Below, one piece after another: positions 17,143 through 25,870 of a DNA stretch of 41,480 bases. The first letter of the stretch is position 1. The number at the start of each line of letters is the position of its first letter. Under the pieces are notes generated by a model. The model did no database searches and was not told where the DNA came from. It saw only the letters and a program-made list of their open reading frames with translations. The position numbers and the translations under genes are program-made. Source of the stretch: Flavobacteriales bacterium (lineage in GTDB: Bacteria > Bacteroidota > Bacteroidia > Flavobacteriales > Flavobacteriaceae); the NCBI GenBank assembly GCA_011524905.1, contig WTJI01000004.1, positions 1 through 41,480 on the forward strand, in the 5' to 3' direction.

Positions 17143-18146
17143 GTCAAATTGAGACCCTTTTAAAAGAACGAATTTTGGTTTTGGATGGTGCTATGGGTAC
17201 TATGATCCAGGCCTATGATTTTAAGGAAGCAGATTTTCGAGCCAAGCGATTTAAAGATCATCCAGTCCCATTACAAGGCAATAACGACTTATTGACCTTA
17301 ACCCAACCTGAAGCCATCAAAAGTATCCATGCTAAGTATTTTGAAGCAGGAGCTGATATTGTAGAAACCAATACCTTTTCTTCTACAAGCATCGGGATGG
17401 CCGATTATGAAATGGAGGATTGGGTCTATGAATTGAACTATGAAGCAGCTAAAATTGCCAAAGAAGTAGCAAAAGATTTTACAGCCAAAGAGCCGCACAA
17501 ACCACGCTTTGTGGCTGGTTCCATTGGACCTACAAACAGAACAGCCTCCATGTCTCCAGATGTTAATGATCCTGGTTTTCGTGCTGTTACTTTTCAAGAT
17601 TTGGTGACTGCTTACAAAGAACAAGTAGAAGGCTTGATCGCAGGGGGTGCAGATATTTTATTAGTTGAAACCGTCTTTGACACATTAAATGCAAAGGCGG
17701 CCCTTTTTGCTATTCACGAATTGAAACAGCAAAACAATTGGAATCATCCAATTATGGTCAGCGGAACGATAACTGATGCCAGCGGGCGAACCTTATCGGG
17801 CCAAACGGTTGAGGCTTTTACCGTGTCAGTGTCACATATTCCTTTGATGAGTATTGGGTTTAATTGTGCCTTGGGGGCCGATCAACTATATCCTTATCTC
17901 AAACGATTATCCGATTTGACTCCGTTCGCTACTTCTGCTCATCCCAATGCAGGATTGCCTAATGCCTTTGGGGCCTATGATCAAACAGCAGAAGAAATGC
18001 GTGATTTAGTCCAAAAATACTTGGAAGATACTTTGGTCAATATCGTTGGTGGTTGTTGCGGAACAACGCCCGATCACATCCGCCTTATTGCCGAAGCCGC
18101 AGCGAAATGTAAACCCAGACCCTTTTACCAAGAAGCCCATGTCTAA
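17139..18146 (+). CDS. metH: Methionine synthase, homocysteine-binding (N-terminal) half of a split MetH
   Basis: This 335-residue protein is the Zn2+/homocysteine S-methyltransferase module that in E. coli MetH forms the N-terminal domain of a single chain. It opens with [17 protein letters not shown] and continues [14 protein letters not shown] and [15 protein letters not shown]. The zinc ligands are Cys in FNCALGADQ and the Cys pair in [11 protein letters not shown]. The C-terminus corresponds to the end of that domain, and the remaining domains are encoded by the next gene, whose ATG overlaps this one by 8 bases. A separated methyl-acceptor half is known in many Bacteroidota, so this is probably ancestral for the group and not a recent frameshift. 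Confidence 0.92.
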   Translation: MSQIETLLKERILVLDGAMGTMIQAYDFKEADFRAKRFKDHPVPLQGNNDLLTLTQPEAIKSIHAKYFEAGADIVETNTFSSTSIGMADYEMEDWVYELNYEAAKIAKEVAKDFTAKEPHKPRFVAGSIGPTNRTASMSPDVNDPGFRAVTFQDLVTAYKEQVEGLIAGGADILLVETVFDTLNAKAALFAIHELKQQNNWNHPIMVSGTITDASGRTLSGQTVEAFTVSVSHIPLMSIGFNCALGADQLYPYLKRLSDLTPFATSAHPNAGLPNAFGAYDQTAEEMRDLVQKYLEDTLVNIVGGCCGTTPDHIRLIAEAAAKCKPRPFYQEAHV

Positions 18147-20823
18147 TAAAGTTCCCACCTTACAGCTTTCTGGTCTCGAATTGCTAGAAATAACACCAGA
18201 AACCAATTTTGTCAATATCGGTGAACGCACCAATGTAACGGGTTCGCGAAAATTTCTTCGTCTAATTGAAGCTGGAGATTTTGAAACAGCAGTCGAAGTA
18301 GCCCGTGAGCAAGTAGAAGGTGGCGCACAGATAATTGATATTAACATGGACGAGGGCTTGATAGACGGCATCCATGCCATGACAACCTTCCTGAATCTCA
18401 TAGCGGCAGAGCCTGATATTGCTCGTGTACCTGTCATGATTGATAGCTCAAAATGGGAAATTATTGAGGCCGGTCTTCAAGTTGCTCAAGGCAAAAGTGT
18501 GGTAAACTCCATTAGCCTTAAAGAAGGTGAAGATATTTTTAAACAATTGGCCAATAAGATTATGCAATATGGCGCGGCAGTTGTGGTGATGGCTTTTGAT
18601 GAAAACGGACAAGCCGACACCTTAGAACGTCGTGTTGAAATCTGCCAGCGATCGTATAATATTTTGGTTGATGAAGTTGGGTTTCCGCCACAAGACATCA
18701 TCTTTGACCCCAATATTTTTCCCGTAGCAACCGGGATGGAAGAACATCGGCGTAATGCTTTGGATTTTTTCCTGGCGACAAAATGGATCCGTCAAAATCT
18801 ACCTTATGCAAGTGTGAGTGGGGGGGTGAGCAATGTTTCTTTTTCATTTCGAGGCAATAATACTGTTCGTGAAGCCATGCATGCCGCTTTTTTATATCAC
18901 GGTATTCAGCACGGTATGAATATGGGGATTGTTAATCCGTCACTATTAGAAGTCTATGACGAAATTCCAAAGGATTTATTGACTTACGTAGAGGATGTAT
19001 TACTTGACAGGCGTGCCGATGCTACCGAACGTCTGTTGGACTTTGCCGAAAGTGTAAAAGGAACATCAAAAGAGGGTACACAGCAAAAAGACCTGTGGCG
19101 GGAATTGGCATTACAAGAGCGAATAACACATTCATTGATCAAAGGTATTGATGCCTATATCGAAACCGATGTGGAAGAAGCACGATTGCAAGTCGCCCGA
19201 CCCCTAGAGGTTATTGAAGGGCATCTGATGCATGGGATGAATATTGTCGGGGATCTTTTTGGTGAAGGCAAAATGTTTTTACCGCAGGTAGTCAAATCGG
19301 CTAGGGTCATGAAAAAAGCAGTGGCTTACCTTCAACCCTTTATTGAAGCCGAAAAAGACAATGACAATCAAAGTGCTGGAAAAGTTTTGATGGCTACTGT
19401 TAAAGGCGATGTTCATGACATTGGGAAAAATATCGTCAGTGTGGTTTTGGCCTGTAACAATTTTGAAATTATCGATTTGGGAGTAATGGTCCCACCCGAA
19501 AAAATATTAGAGGCTGCCGTTGCCCATCAAGTCGATGTTATTGGCTTGTCTGGGTTAATCACCCCTTCATTGGATGAAATGGTATTTGTGGCTCAAGAAA
19601 TGGAGCGACAGCATATTCAAATTCCGCTTTTAATTGGTGGCGCAACAACCTCAAAGGCCCACACCGCAGTTAAGATTGCACCGATATCCAATAACCCTGT
19701 CATTCACGTGAATGACGCCTCAAGAGCTGTAACTGTTGTCAGTAATCTATTGAGTGCTGAACAAAGTGATAATTATATTTCTGGGATTCGAACTGAGTAC
19801 CATGATTTTCGAAATAAATTTCTCCAACGAAGTGAGCGCAAACAATACCTGTCGCTATCAGCTGCCCGATCCAATGCCCTGCAACTTGATTGGGAAAATT
19901 ATAAGCCGACTCGCCCAAAAAATTTGGGCAAGTACTCGATGACAGAATTTCCCTTGGATCGTTTGGTGCCTTTTATCGATTGGACTCCCTTTTTCCGTTC
20001 ATGGGATTTACATGGTAAATATCCGGATATTTTAAATGACAAAGTGGTGGGGTCTCAGGCTACCGAGCTATTTGCAGACGCACAAGCTATGCTGGAAAAA
20101 ATCATAGATGAAAAGTGGTTGGAAGCACGCGCCCGTTGGGGAATATTCCCCGCCAATAGCCAAGGCGACGATATCTTAATCTATGATCCTGAACAACCCG
20201 AAAGGCAAGTAGCAAGCTGGCTTACCCTTCGTCAACAACTACAAAAGAAAGCAGGACAACCCAACCTCGCTTTGGCAGACTTTGTTGCACCAACCACAGT
20301 AGGATATCATGACTATTGTGGGGCATTTTGCGTTACTACAGGTTTTGGAACCGCTGAAAAAGCAGCAGCATTTGAAGCCGAGAATGATGACTACAGTTCT
20401 ATCATGGTTAAAGCTTTGGCAGACCGATTGGCAGAAGCTTTTGCAGAATACTTGCACCAAGCTGTGCGTCAAAATTTCTGGGGCTATGCAGTCGATGAAG
20501 ATTTGTCTAATGAAGAATTGATACTAGAAAAATATAAAGGTATTCGTCCAGCACCCGGATATCCAGCCTGTCCTGATCACCTGGAAAAAGAAACACTTTG
20601 GGAACTTTTAGCGGTAGAAGAAACCATAGGCGTTCGCCTCACAGAAAGTTTAGCCATGTGGCCTGCTGCCTCCGTTTCAGGCTATTACTTTGCCCATCCA
20701 AAGGCACAATACTTTGGGTTGGGAAAGATTACGGAAGATCAACTGGAAGATTACAGCCACCGACGGAACATATCCCTATCGCAAGCTAGAAAATGGCTGA
20801 GTCCTAATTTGGCTACTGATTGA
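18139..20823 (+). CDS. metH: Cobalamin-dependent methionine synthase, pterin/B12/activation domains of a split MetH
   Basis: The 894-residue protein transfers the methyl group of methyltetrahydrofolate via cobalamin to the homocysteine-binding partner. Domains in order: pterin-binding ([55 protein letters not shown]); B12 cap ([20 protein letters not shown]); cobalamin Rossmann domain with the lower-ligand motif [10 protein letters not shown] (H426); and the SAM-binding activation domain ([15 protein letters not shown], then Tyr-Tyr-Phe-Ala-His). A GTG at 18046 is in frame, but the ATG at 18139, just before the pterin domain, fits far better. The enzyme depends on B12 supply or uptake not seen in this window. 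Confidence 0.95.
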   Translation: MSNKVPTLQLSGLELLEITPETNFVNIGERTNVTGSRKFLRLIEAGDFETAVEVAREQVEGGAQIIDINMDEGLIDGIHAMTTFLNLIAAEPDIARVPVMIDSSKWEIIEAGLQVAQGKSVVNSISLKEGEDIFKQLANKIMQYGAAVVVMAFDENGQADTLERRVEICQRSYNILVDEVGFPPQDIIFDPNIFPVATGMEEHRRNALDFFLATKWIRQNLPYASVSGGVSNVSFSFRGNNTVREAMHAAFLYHGIQHGMNMGIVNPSLLEVYDEIPKDLLTYVEDVLLDRRADATERLLDFAESVKGTSKEGTQQKDLWRELALQERITHSLIKGIDAYIETDVEEARLQVARPLEVIEGHLMHGMNIVGDLFGEGKMFLPQVVKSARVMKKAVAYLQPFIEAEKDNDNQSAGKVLMATVKGDVHDIGKNIVSVVLACNNFEIIDLGVMVPPEKILEAAVAHQVDVIGLSGLITPSLDEMVFVAQEMERQHIQIPLLIGGATTSKAHTAVKIAPISNNPVIHVNDASRAVTVVSNLLSAEQSDNYISGIRTEYHDFRNKFLQRSERKQYLSLSAARSNALQLDWENYKPTRPKNLGKYSMTEFPLDRLVPFIDWTPFFRSWDLHGKYPDILNDKVVGSQATELFADAQAMLEKIIDEKWLEARARWGIFPANSQGDDILIYDPEQPERQVASWLTLRQQLQKKAGQPNLALADFVAPTTVGYHDYCGAFCVTTGFGTAEKAAAFEAENDDYSSIMVKALADRLAEAFAEYLHQAVRQNFWGYAVDEDLSNEELILEKYKGIRPAPGYPACPDHLEKETLWELLAVEETIGVRLTESLAMWPAASVSGYYFAHPKAQYFGLGKITEDQLEDYSHRRNISLSQARKWLSPNLATD

Positions 20824-20861
20824 ATAAGGGTATATTAGAATATGTAAAGAAGAAGTAGTAG

Positions 20862-21818
20862 ATGAAAATAACAGATCACATCATTCGTTCAGAAGGGAAA
20901 ACACAGTTTACTTTTGAAATTTTACCTCCTGTAAAAGGACAACACATCAATTCAATTTTTGAAGGTATTGATCCCTTGATGGAATTCAATCCTCCATTTA
21001 TTGATGTTACTTATCACCGCGAAGAATTTGAGCTGAAGCAACTAGAAAATGGTTTATTGGAAAAGCGTTTGATTAGAAAACGCCCGGGGACTGTAGGAAT
21101 CTGTGCGGCGATTATGAATAAATATAAAGTCGATGCCGTACCCCATGTACTGTGTGGTGGTTTTACCCAAGAAGAAACTGAAAATTTATTGATTGATCTA
21201 GATTTTTTGGGAATTGATAATGTAGTTGCTTTGCGTGGTGATGCAGTAAAAAATGAAACTTATTTTAAGCCAACTCCTGGTGGTCATGCTTATGCCAGTG
21301 CCTTGGTCAAACAAATTGATCAATTGAATAAAGGTATCTATTTGGATTCGGACATTGCTGAAGCCTCAGCCACGAACTTTTGTATCGGTGTTTCTGGCTA
21401 TCCTGAGAAGCATATGGAAGCTCCCAGTTTGGATACAGATATAGACTATTTAAAAGAGAAAGTTGCTGCGGGTGCTGATTATATCGTCACCCAAATGTTC
21501 TTTGATAACAGTAAATTTTTTGCTTTTCAAAACAAGTGCAAAGCTGCTGGGATCAATATACCGATTATTCCAGGTCTGAAACCTATCGCGACAAGAAGAC
21601 AACTGAATTTGTTGCCGCATCGCTTCCATGTTGACCTGCCCCAAGATTTAATTGAGGCAGTGATGGCCTGCAAAGACAATAAAGCCATTAAGCAGGTAGG
21701 GATTGAGTGGTGTATCGCCCAGAGTAAGGAGCTCCAACAAGCGGGGGTTCCTTTTTTACACTATTATTCAATGGGTAAATCAGAAAACATAAAAGCCATA
21801 GCGGAGGCAGTATTCTAG
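20862..21818 (+). CDS. metF: 5,10-methylenetetrahydrofolate reductase
   Basis: This flavoprotein supplies the methyl donor for MetH. The 318-residue product carries TFEILPPVKGQ with the catalytic Glu, DVTYHREEF, PHVLCGGFTQEETENLL, VVALRGDAVKNE, FCIGVSGYPEKHMEAPSLD, QMFFDNSKF and PIIPGLKPI, all MTHFR core motifs. Length is near the bacterial norm of about 300. It is last in the met operon, 38 bases after metH. No terminator is visible: its TAG overlaps the gldA stop on the other strand inside a CTAG palindrome (21815-21818). Confidence 0.95.
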   Translation: MKITDHIIRSEGKTQFTFEILPPVKGQHINSIFEGIDPLMEFNPPFIDVTYHREEFELKQLENGLLEKRLIRKRPGTVGICAAIMNKYKVDAVPHVLCGGFTQEETENLLIDLDFLGIDNVVALRGDAVKNETYFKPTPGGHAYASALVKQIDQLNKGIYLDSDIAEASATNFCIGVSGYPEKHMEAPSLDTDIDYLKEKVAAGADYIVTQMFFDNSKFFAFQNKCKAAGINIPIIPGLKPIATRRQLNLLPHRFHVDLPQDLIEAVMACKDNKAIKQVGIEWCIAQSKELQQAGVPFLHYYSMGKSENIKAIAEAVF

Positions 21819-22711
21819 CTGGCTGTCAGTTCATTAAATAACTGCTCCAGATTTTTACTTTTGTGTTGCAATGAAAGGATTTTGAGGCCATTATCATGGG
21901 CAAAATCAAAAACAAGAGGTCGTCGGTCTTCGGGGGTATCAAACTCGATCTCATATTTAAAATCAAAAATATTTTTGACATGAGCCGCATTTTTAATGCG
22001 TTCTAAGGCAGTGATTTCCACTCGATAGTCAAAAGTAACTTCTACAATTTGTTTTTCTTTGGCTCTAAGACGCTTCAGTGCGGTGTCCAAAACAATTTCC
22101 CCACTTTTAATAATGATAACCCGGTCACATAATGCTTCCACCTCGGATAAAATATGGGTAGAAAGGAAAATGGTCTTTTCTTTACCCAGCTCAATAATAA
22201 GCTGGCGAATATCGTGAAGTTGATTGGGATCGAGCCCTGTAGTTGGCTCGTCTAAGATGAGCAATTCAGGATCATGGAGTAAGGCAGCCGCTAGTCCAAC
22301 CCGTTGCTTGTAACCTTTGGATAGGGTATGAATTTTTTGGCTCATGTGATTTTGTAATCCTACCTTTTCAGCAACATTTTCTATGGGTAGCTTATTTTTA
22401 CCATACAATCCCCCAACAAAAGAAAGATACTCTTTAACATACATATCTCCGTAAAGGGGATTGTTTTCGGGCAGGTATCCTAGTTTCTTTTGCACGGCTT
22501 GGGGGTTTGATTTGAGGTCTTCTGAATCAAAGTAAATGCGACCTTCCCAATCGGTTAAATAGCCAGTGAGAATTCTCATCAATGTGGTTTTTCCTGCGCC
22601 ATTTGGCCCCAAAAAGCCCACAATTTCACCTTTTTGAAGGGTCAAGGATAAGTCCTTGAGTACAGAAAGATCACCGTAACTTTTGGAAACATTTTCTACA
22701 GCTAGTCCCAT
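21815..22711 (-). CDS. gldA: ABC transporter ATP-binding subunit, GldA-like (gliding-motility associated)
   Basis: The 298-residue ATPase has Walker A GPNGAGKT (residues 35-42), a Q-loop region at GYLPENNPLYGDM, the signature LSKGYKQRVG, Walker B LLILDEPTTGLDP and the switch His in FLSTHILSEVE. The ABC domain is followed by a C-terminal extension of about 80 residues ending in an Asn-Leu-Glu-Gln-Leu-Phe motif. Length and the Lys-Gly-Tyr-Lys-Gln signature match flavobacterial GldA, the ATPase of the GldAFG complex needed for gliding. No permease genes (gldF/gldG) are adjacent, which is usual for gldA, so a general NatA-type exporter ATPase remains possible. It has its own promoter and is divergent from the aromatic operon. 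Confidence 0.75.
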   Translation of the reverse strand: MGLAVENVSKSYGDLSVLKDLSLTLQKGEIVGFLGPNGAGKTTLMRILTGYLTDWEGRIYFDSEDLKSNPQAVQKKLGYLPENNPLYGDMYVKEYLSFVGGLYGKNKLPIENVAEKVGLQNHMSQKIHTLSKGYKQRVGLAAALLHDPELLILDEPTTGLDPNQLHDIRQLIIELGKEKTIFLSTHILSEVEALCDRVIIIKSGEIVLDTALKRLRAKEKQIVEVTFDYRVEITALERIKNAAHVKNIFDFKYEIEFDTPEDRRPLVFDFAHDNGLKILSLQHKSKNLEQLFNELTAS

Positions 22712-22744
22712 ATATATTATTTTGATGTTTCAGTTTGTACCAAT

Positions 22745-22752
22745 CAAATGTA
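22745..22752 (-). promoter_or_regulatory. -7 promoter element for gldA
   Basis: Read on the minus strand, TACATTTG matches TAnnTTTG exactly, 33 bases before the gldA ATG. No clear TTTG -33 element is seen at the normal spacing. Confidence 0.35.
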
Positions 22753-22865
22753 AGGTATCGGAATGAGAATTTATGCTGTTTGTATTTGATAGTTGACCAG
22801 GTTTTAAATTTAAATTGCATAGTGAGTGCTGCCGTAACTTTATCAGCAAAAAACAATCCTAAAAA

Positions 22866-22896
22866 TTTGTTTTTTCCAGAAAGCCATTTAGTTTTG
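22866..22896 (+). promoter_or_regulatory. Promoter of the aromatic amino-acid operon
   Basis: TTTG (22866-22869), a spacer of exactly 19 bases and TAGTTTTG (22889-22896) form a perfect Bacteroidota promoter. The expected transcription start near 22902 lies about 12 bases before the leader-peptide ATG. Confidence 0.75.
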
Positions 22897-22913
22897 TACT
22901 GATTTTTAATACA

Positions 22914-22982
22914 ATGAACAACATTTTTACTTATTACAATGGTTTTTACTACTTCTATCCAGGAGCAGACAGGACTTTGTAA
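22914..22982 (+). CDS. Phe/Tyr-rich leader peptide of the aromatic operon (attenuation peptide, 22 residues)
   Basis: An ATG opens a 22-codon frame ending in TAA. Eight of its 22 residues are aromatic: F5, Y7, Y8, and the uninterrupted block F11-Y12-Y13-F14-Y15 (three Phe, five Tyr, no Trp). It starts about 12 bases after the predicted transcription start. Its last codons (Asp-Arg-Thr-Leu) encode the antiterminator strand. These features match classical leader peptides such as E. coli PheL, where ribosome stalling at scarce charged tRNA prevents termination. The amino acids monitored, phenylalanine and tyrosine, are the products of the operon downstream. The peptide itself probably has no function of its own. 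Confidence 0.85.
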   Translation: MNNIFTYYNGFYYFYPGADRTL

Positions 22983-23040
22983 ATAGGTAAATCAAACTAT
23001 AAAACAGAAAGTCCTGACATGAGTTCGGGACTTTTTTTTT
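22970..23040 (+). promoter_or_regulatory. Transcription attenuator (antiterminator/terminator pair) ahead of pheA
   Basis: The terminator stem is AAAGTCCTGA (23008-23017) with TCGGGACTTT (23025-23034), ten pairs including one G-T, followed by T through 23040. The competing antiterminator strand CAGGACTTT (22970-22978), inside the end of the leader peptide, is perfectly complementary over nine bases to 23008-23016. A ribosome stalled at the Phe/Tyr codons leaves 22970-22978 free to pair and block the terminator. A ribosome reaching the stop codon (22980-22982) covers it and lets the terminator form. pheA starts four bases after the T run. No separate pause hairpin was seen. Confidence 0.85.
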
Positions 23041-23043
23041 GAT

Positions 23044-23868
23044 ATGACACCACAGACTATAGGCATACAGGGTATTGCAGGCTCTTTTCATCATCAAGTG
23101 GCCTTGGAATATTTTGGCTCGAATACTGAAATTGCACCTTACGATAGTTTTTCGGGTTTGATTCAAGCTTTGATTGCAGAGGAAATTGCTGTAGCAGTCA
23201 TGGCGATTGAAAATTCCATAGCAGGTTCAATTCTTCCCAATTATGCTTTAATAGATCATAATAATTTAGTGGTAACAGGAGAACATTATCTCAATATTCA
23301 TCACAATTTGTTGGCACTAGGGGGACAAACCATTGAGGATATTACTGAGGTGCGTTCTCACCCAATGGCCTTATTGCAGTGTGCCAAATTTTTGCAGCAA
23401 TACCCTCATATCAAGCTGGTTGAAGCTGATGATACAGCGGCGGTAGCCAAACGGATTGCAGAAGAAAAGTGGCAAGGCATAGCGGCTATTGCTAGTAAAA
23501 CTGCGGGTGAATTATACAAGTTGGAATCTTTGGCTGATTCAATTCAAACCATATCCCATAATGTGACTCGTTTTGTGGTGCTTGAAAGGAAAGCAAAAAC
23601 TTTGAACGAAACTATCAATAAGGCTGCTTTACTTTTTACTCTTGACCATCAGCGGGGTAGTTTGGCCACAATTCTTAACGTTATGAGTGACTGCCAATTG
23701 AATCTTACCAAGATACAATCCCTTCCAGTAATCGAGACACCAGGTAAATATGCTTTTTTTGTCGATGTCACTTTTGAAATCCTGGAAAATTATATCAAGG
23801 CAAAGTCTATTTTAAGCATCATGGCACAACACTTTAAGGTGTTGGGCGAATACACCAAGAAGAAATGA
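23044..23868 (+). CDS. pheA: Prephenate dehydratase
   Basis: It converts prephenate to phenylpyruvate, the last-but-one step of phenylalanine synthesis. In the 274-residue monofunctional protein the catalytic domain is residues 1 to about 180, with GIQGIAGSFHHQVAL, AIENSIAGSI, and the catalytic motif T175-R176-F177 in HNVTRFVV. An ACT domain occupies about residues 195-265 (LLFTLDHQRGSLATILNVM). The Phe-binding motifs of the classical ACT domain (Gly-Ala-Leu and Glu-Ser-Arg-Pro) are replaced by Gly-Ser-Leu and Gln-Ser-Leu-Pro, so feedback by Phe may differ. It is the first structural gene behind the attenuator and overlaps the next gene by 4 bases. Confidence 0.94.
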   Translation: MTPQTIGIQGIAGSFHHQVALEYFGSNTEIAPYDSFSGLIQALIAEEIAVAVMAIENSIAGSILPNYALIDHNNLVVTGEHYLNIHHNLLALGGQTIEDITEVRSHPMALLQCAKFLQQYPHIKLVEADDTAAVAKRIAEEKWQGIAAIASKTAGELYKLESLADSIQTISHNVTRFVVLERKAKTLNETINKAALLFTLDHQRGSLATILNVMSDCQLNLTKIQSLPVIETPGKYAFFVDVTFEILENYIKAKSILSIMAQHFKVLGEYTKKK

Positions 23869-25016
23869 GTCAAACAGCAGACAGACTGTCCAGTGTCCAA
23901 GAATATTATTTTTCTGCGAAATTGCGGGAAGTTGCTGCTTTGGCAAAAGCAGGCAAACCCATTATCAATATGGGTATTGGCAGCCCAGATTTGCCACCCC
24001 ATCCTGCAGTAGTGACAGCTTTGGAAAATGGAATGTCGCACCCTAAAGCACATATGTATCAAAGCTATCAGGGCCTGCCTGAGTTACGATCAGCAATGGT
24101 TGCTTTCTACCAAAAATATTATCAAGTCACTTTAGATCCCGCTGAAGAAGTATTGCCTCTGATGGGTTCCAAAGAAGGAATCATGCACATCTCTATGGCT
24201 TTTCTCAATAAAGGCGATCAAGTACTGATTCCCAATCCAGGCTATCCCACGTATAGCTCGGTTACGCGTTTGCTTGAAGCAGAACCCATTTATTATAATC
24301 TGAGTGCTTCCAAAGGGTGGCAGCCCGACTTTGAGGCTTTAGAAGCTTTGGACACAACAAAGGTTAAGCTCATGTGGCTGAACTATCCTCATATGCCAAC
24401 GGGTGCTCCCACTCAAAAGCAAACTTTTGAGCGGCTTATTGCTTGGGCGCAAGACCGTAATATATTGTTGATCAATGACAATCCCTACAGTTTTATTCTC
24501 AACGAAACGCCCCAAAGTATTTTGGAAATACCCGGTGCTAAGTCAGTAGCCTTGGAACTCAATTCACTTTCTAAAGCGTTTAATATGGCTGGATGGCGTG
24601 TCGGGATGTTAACAGGTAACGCTAGCACACTTAAAGAAGTTTTAAAGGTTAAAAGCAATATGGATTCAGGCATGTTTTACGGGGTACAGTGTGGCGCTAT
24701 CGCGGCCCTTGAAGCGGAACAAGAATGGTTTGACCAATTAAATGCTATCTATCGCAAACGTCGAACGGGCGTAGAACAAATCGCGAAGGCCTTAGGAACT
24801 ACTTTTGATCCTAGAAGCGTAGGTATGTTTTTATGGGCAAAGCTGCCTCAATCAGCTTCTAATGCAGAAACTGTAATTGATCAGTTGTTATACGATAAAG
24901 ATTTATTTGTTGCACCTGGAACTATCTTTGGCAGCCAAGGGGCTAGATACATTCGCTTTTCACTTTGTGTATCTGAAAGTAAAATTCAAGAAGCATTAAA
25001 GCGCATACAATCATGA
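23865..25016 (+). CDS. Class I/II aminotransferase, probable aromatic amino-acid transaminase
   Basis: This 383-residue fold-type I PLP enzyme has INMGIGSPDLPP, YQSYQGLPELRSAM, MGSKEGIMHISMA, PNPGYPTYSS, LNYPHMPTG and the Schiff-base lysine K237 in NSLSKAFNMAGWRVG, with the C-terminal Arg in YIRFSLCV that binds the substrate carboxylate. By family alone it could be an LL-diaminopimelate- or alanine-type transaminase. Its place between pheA and tyrA, with ATGA overlaps on both sides, makes it the likely transaminase for phenylpyruvate and hydroxyphenylpyruvate. In that role it completes Phe and Tyr synthesis. Confidence 0.85.
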   Translation: MSQTADRLSSVQEYYFSAKLREVAALAKAGKPIINMGIGSPDLPPHPAVVTALENGMSHPKAHMYQSYQGLPELRSAMVAFYQKYYQVTLDPAEEVLPLMGSKEGIMHISMAFLNKGDQVLIPNPGYPTYSSVTRLLEAEPIYYNLSASKGWQPDFEALEALDTTKVKLMWLNYPHMPTGAPTQKQTFERLIAWAQDRNILLINDNPYSFILNETPQSILEIPGAKSVALELNSLSKAFNMAGWRVGMLTGNASTLKEVLKVKSNMDSGMFYGVQCGAIAALEAEQEWFDQLNAIYRKRRTGVEQIAKALGTTFDPRSVGMFLWAKLPQSASNAETVIDQLLYDKDLFVAPGTIFGSQGARYIRFSLCVSESKIQEALKRIQS

Positions 25017-25867
25017 AAATAGCCATCATAGGTATCGGTTTGATTGGGGGATCTTTTGCAAAAGCCCTGCGACATCAGTTTCCCGAGGCAAAAATATTGG
25101 GGATCGATTCAAACCCATCACATTTGGAAACGGCAGTGGCAGAACAACTGATTGACGAGGGAGCAGCTCTGGAAGACTTGTCAGCTGTGGATCGGGTGGT
25201 TTTAAGTATTCCTGTAAAATCCAGTGTGTCTTTGATTACCGAAATTCTTGATCGTATTCCCAGTCGTGCCTTAGTTTGGGATGTGGGTTCTACCAAATCC
25301 AGTATATGTCGGGCTGTAAGTCAGCATCCAAAGCGGGATCAGTTTTTGGCTGCGCATCCTATTGCGGGAACAGAGAACTCTGGACCACAAGCGGCACAAA
25401 TAGATTTGTTTTCTGGCAAACCTCAAATTTTATGTGAAGCTAAAAAAACCCGCCCCGAACTGTTAGATTGGGCCAAAACAACTTTTCGGCAAATGGGAAT
25501 GTATTTGCGCTTTATGGATCCAGAAGAACATGACAAGCATATGGCCTATGTATCTCATTTGTCACATATCAGTTCATTTATGCTAGGAAAAACTGTCTTG
25601 GAACAAGAAGAAGATGAGCAAAATATTTTTGACTTGGCAGGTAGTGGTTTTGAATCTACGGTTCGCTTAGCCAAAAGCTCCCCAGATATGTGGTGTTCGA
25701 TTTTTGAAGACAATCAATCTCATATACTCCATATTCTCAATGCCTACATTGCCAATTTAGAGCATTTTAGAGATCTTTTGCAATCACAAAACTATATTGA
25801 TTTGCATAACCAAATGAAGCATACCAATCAATTAAAAACTATTCTAAACGGAATTAAAACCAAATAA
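25013..25867 (+). CDS. tyrA: Prephenate dehydrogenase
   Basis: It oxidatively decarboxylates prephenate to hydroxyphenylpyruvate for tyrosine. The 284-residue protein begins with the Rossmann motif IAIIGIGLIGGSFAKAL, then VLSIPVKSS, WDVGSTKSSIC, the catalytic His in AAHPIAGTENSG and HMAYVSHLSHISSF. There is no fused chorismate mutase or C-terminal ACT domain; the mutase is fused to the next gene instead. The start overlaps the aminotransferase stop by 4 bases, and the next gene follows after 3 bases. Confidence 0.93.
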   Translation: MKIAIIGIGLIGGSFAKALRHQFPEAKILGIDSNPSHLETAVAEQLIDEGAALEDLSAVDRVVLSIPVKSSVSLITEILDRIPSRALVWDVGSTKSSICRAVSQHPKRDQFLAAHPIAGTENSGPQAAQIDLFSGKPQILCEAKKTRPELLDWAKTTFRQMGMYLRFMDPEEHDKHMAYVSHLSHISSFMLGKTVLEQEEDEQNIFDLAGSGFESTVRLAKSSPDMWCSIFEDNQSHILHILNAYIANLEHFRDLLQSQNYIDLHNQMKHTNQLKTILNGIKTK

Positions 25868-25870
25868 ATT

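Noticed and set aside
18046-18138. GTG start extending the second metH gene by 31 residues
   Set aside because: The extension runs through the end of the first metH gene out of frame, has no domain character, and ATG 18139 precedes the pterin domain correctly.
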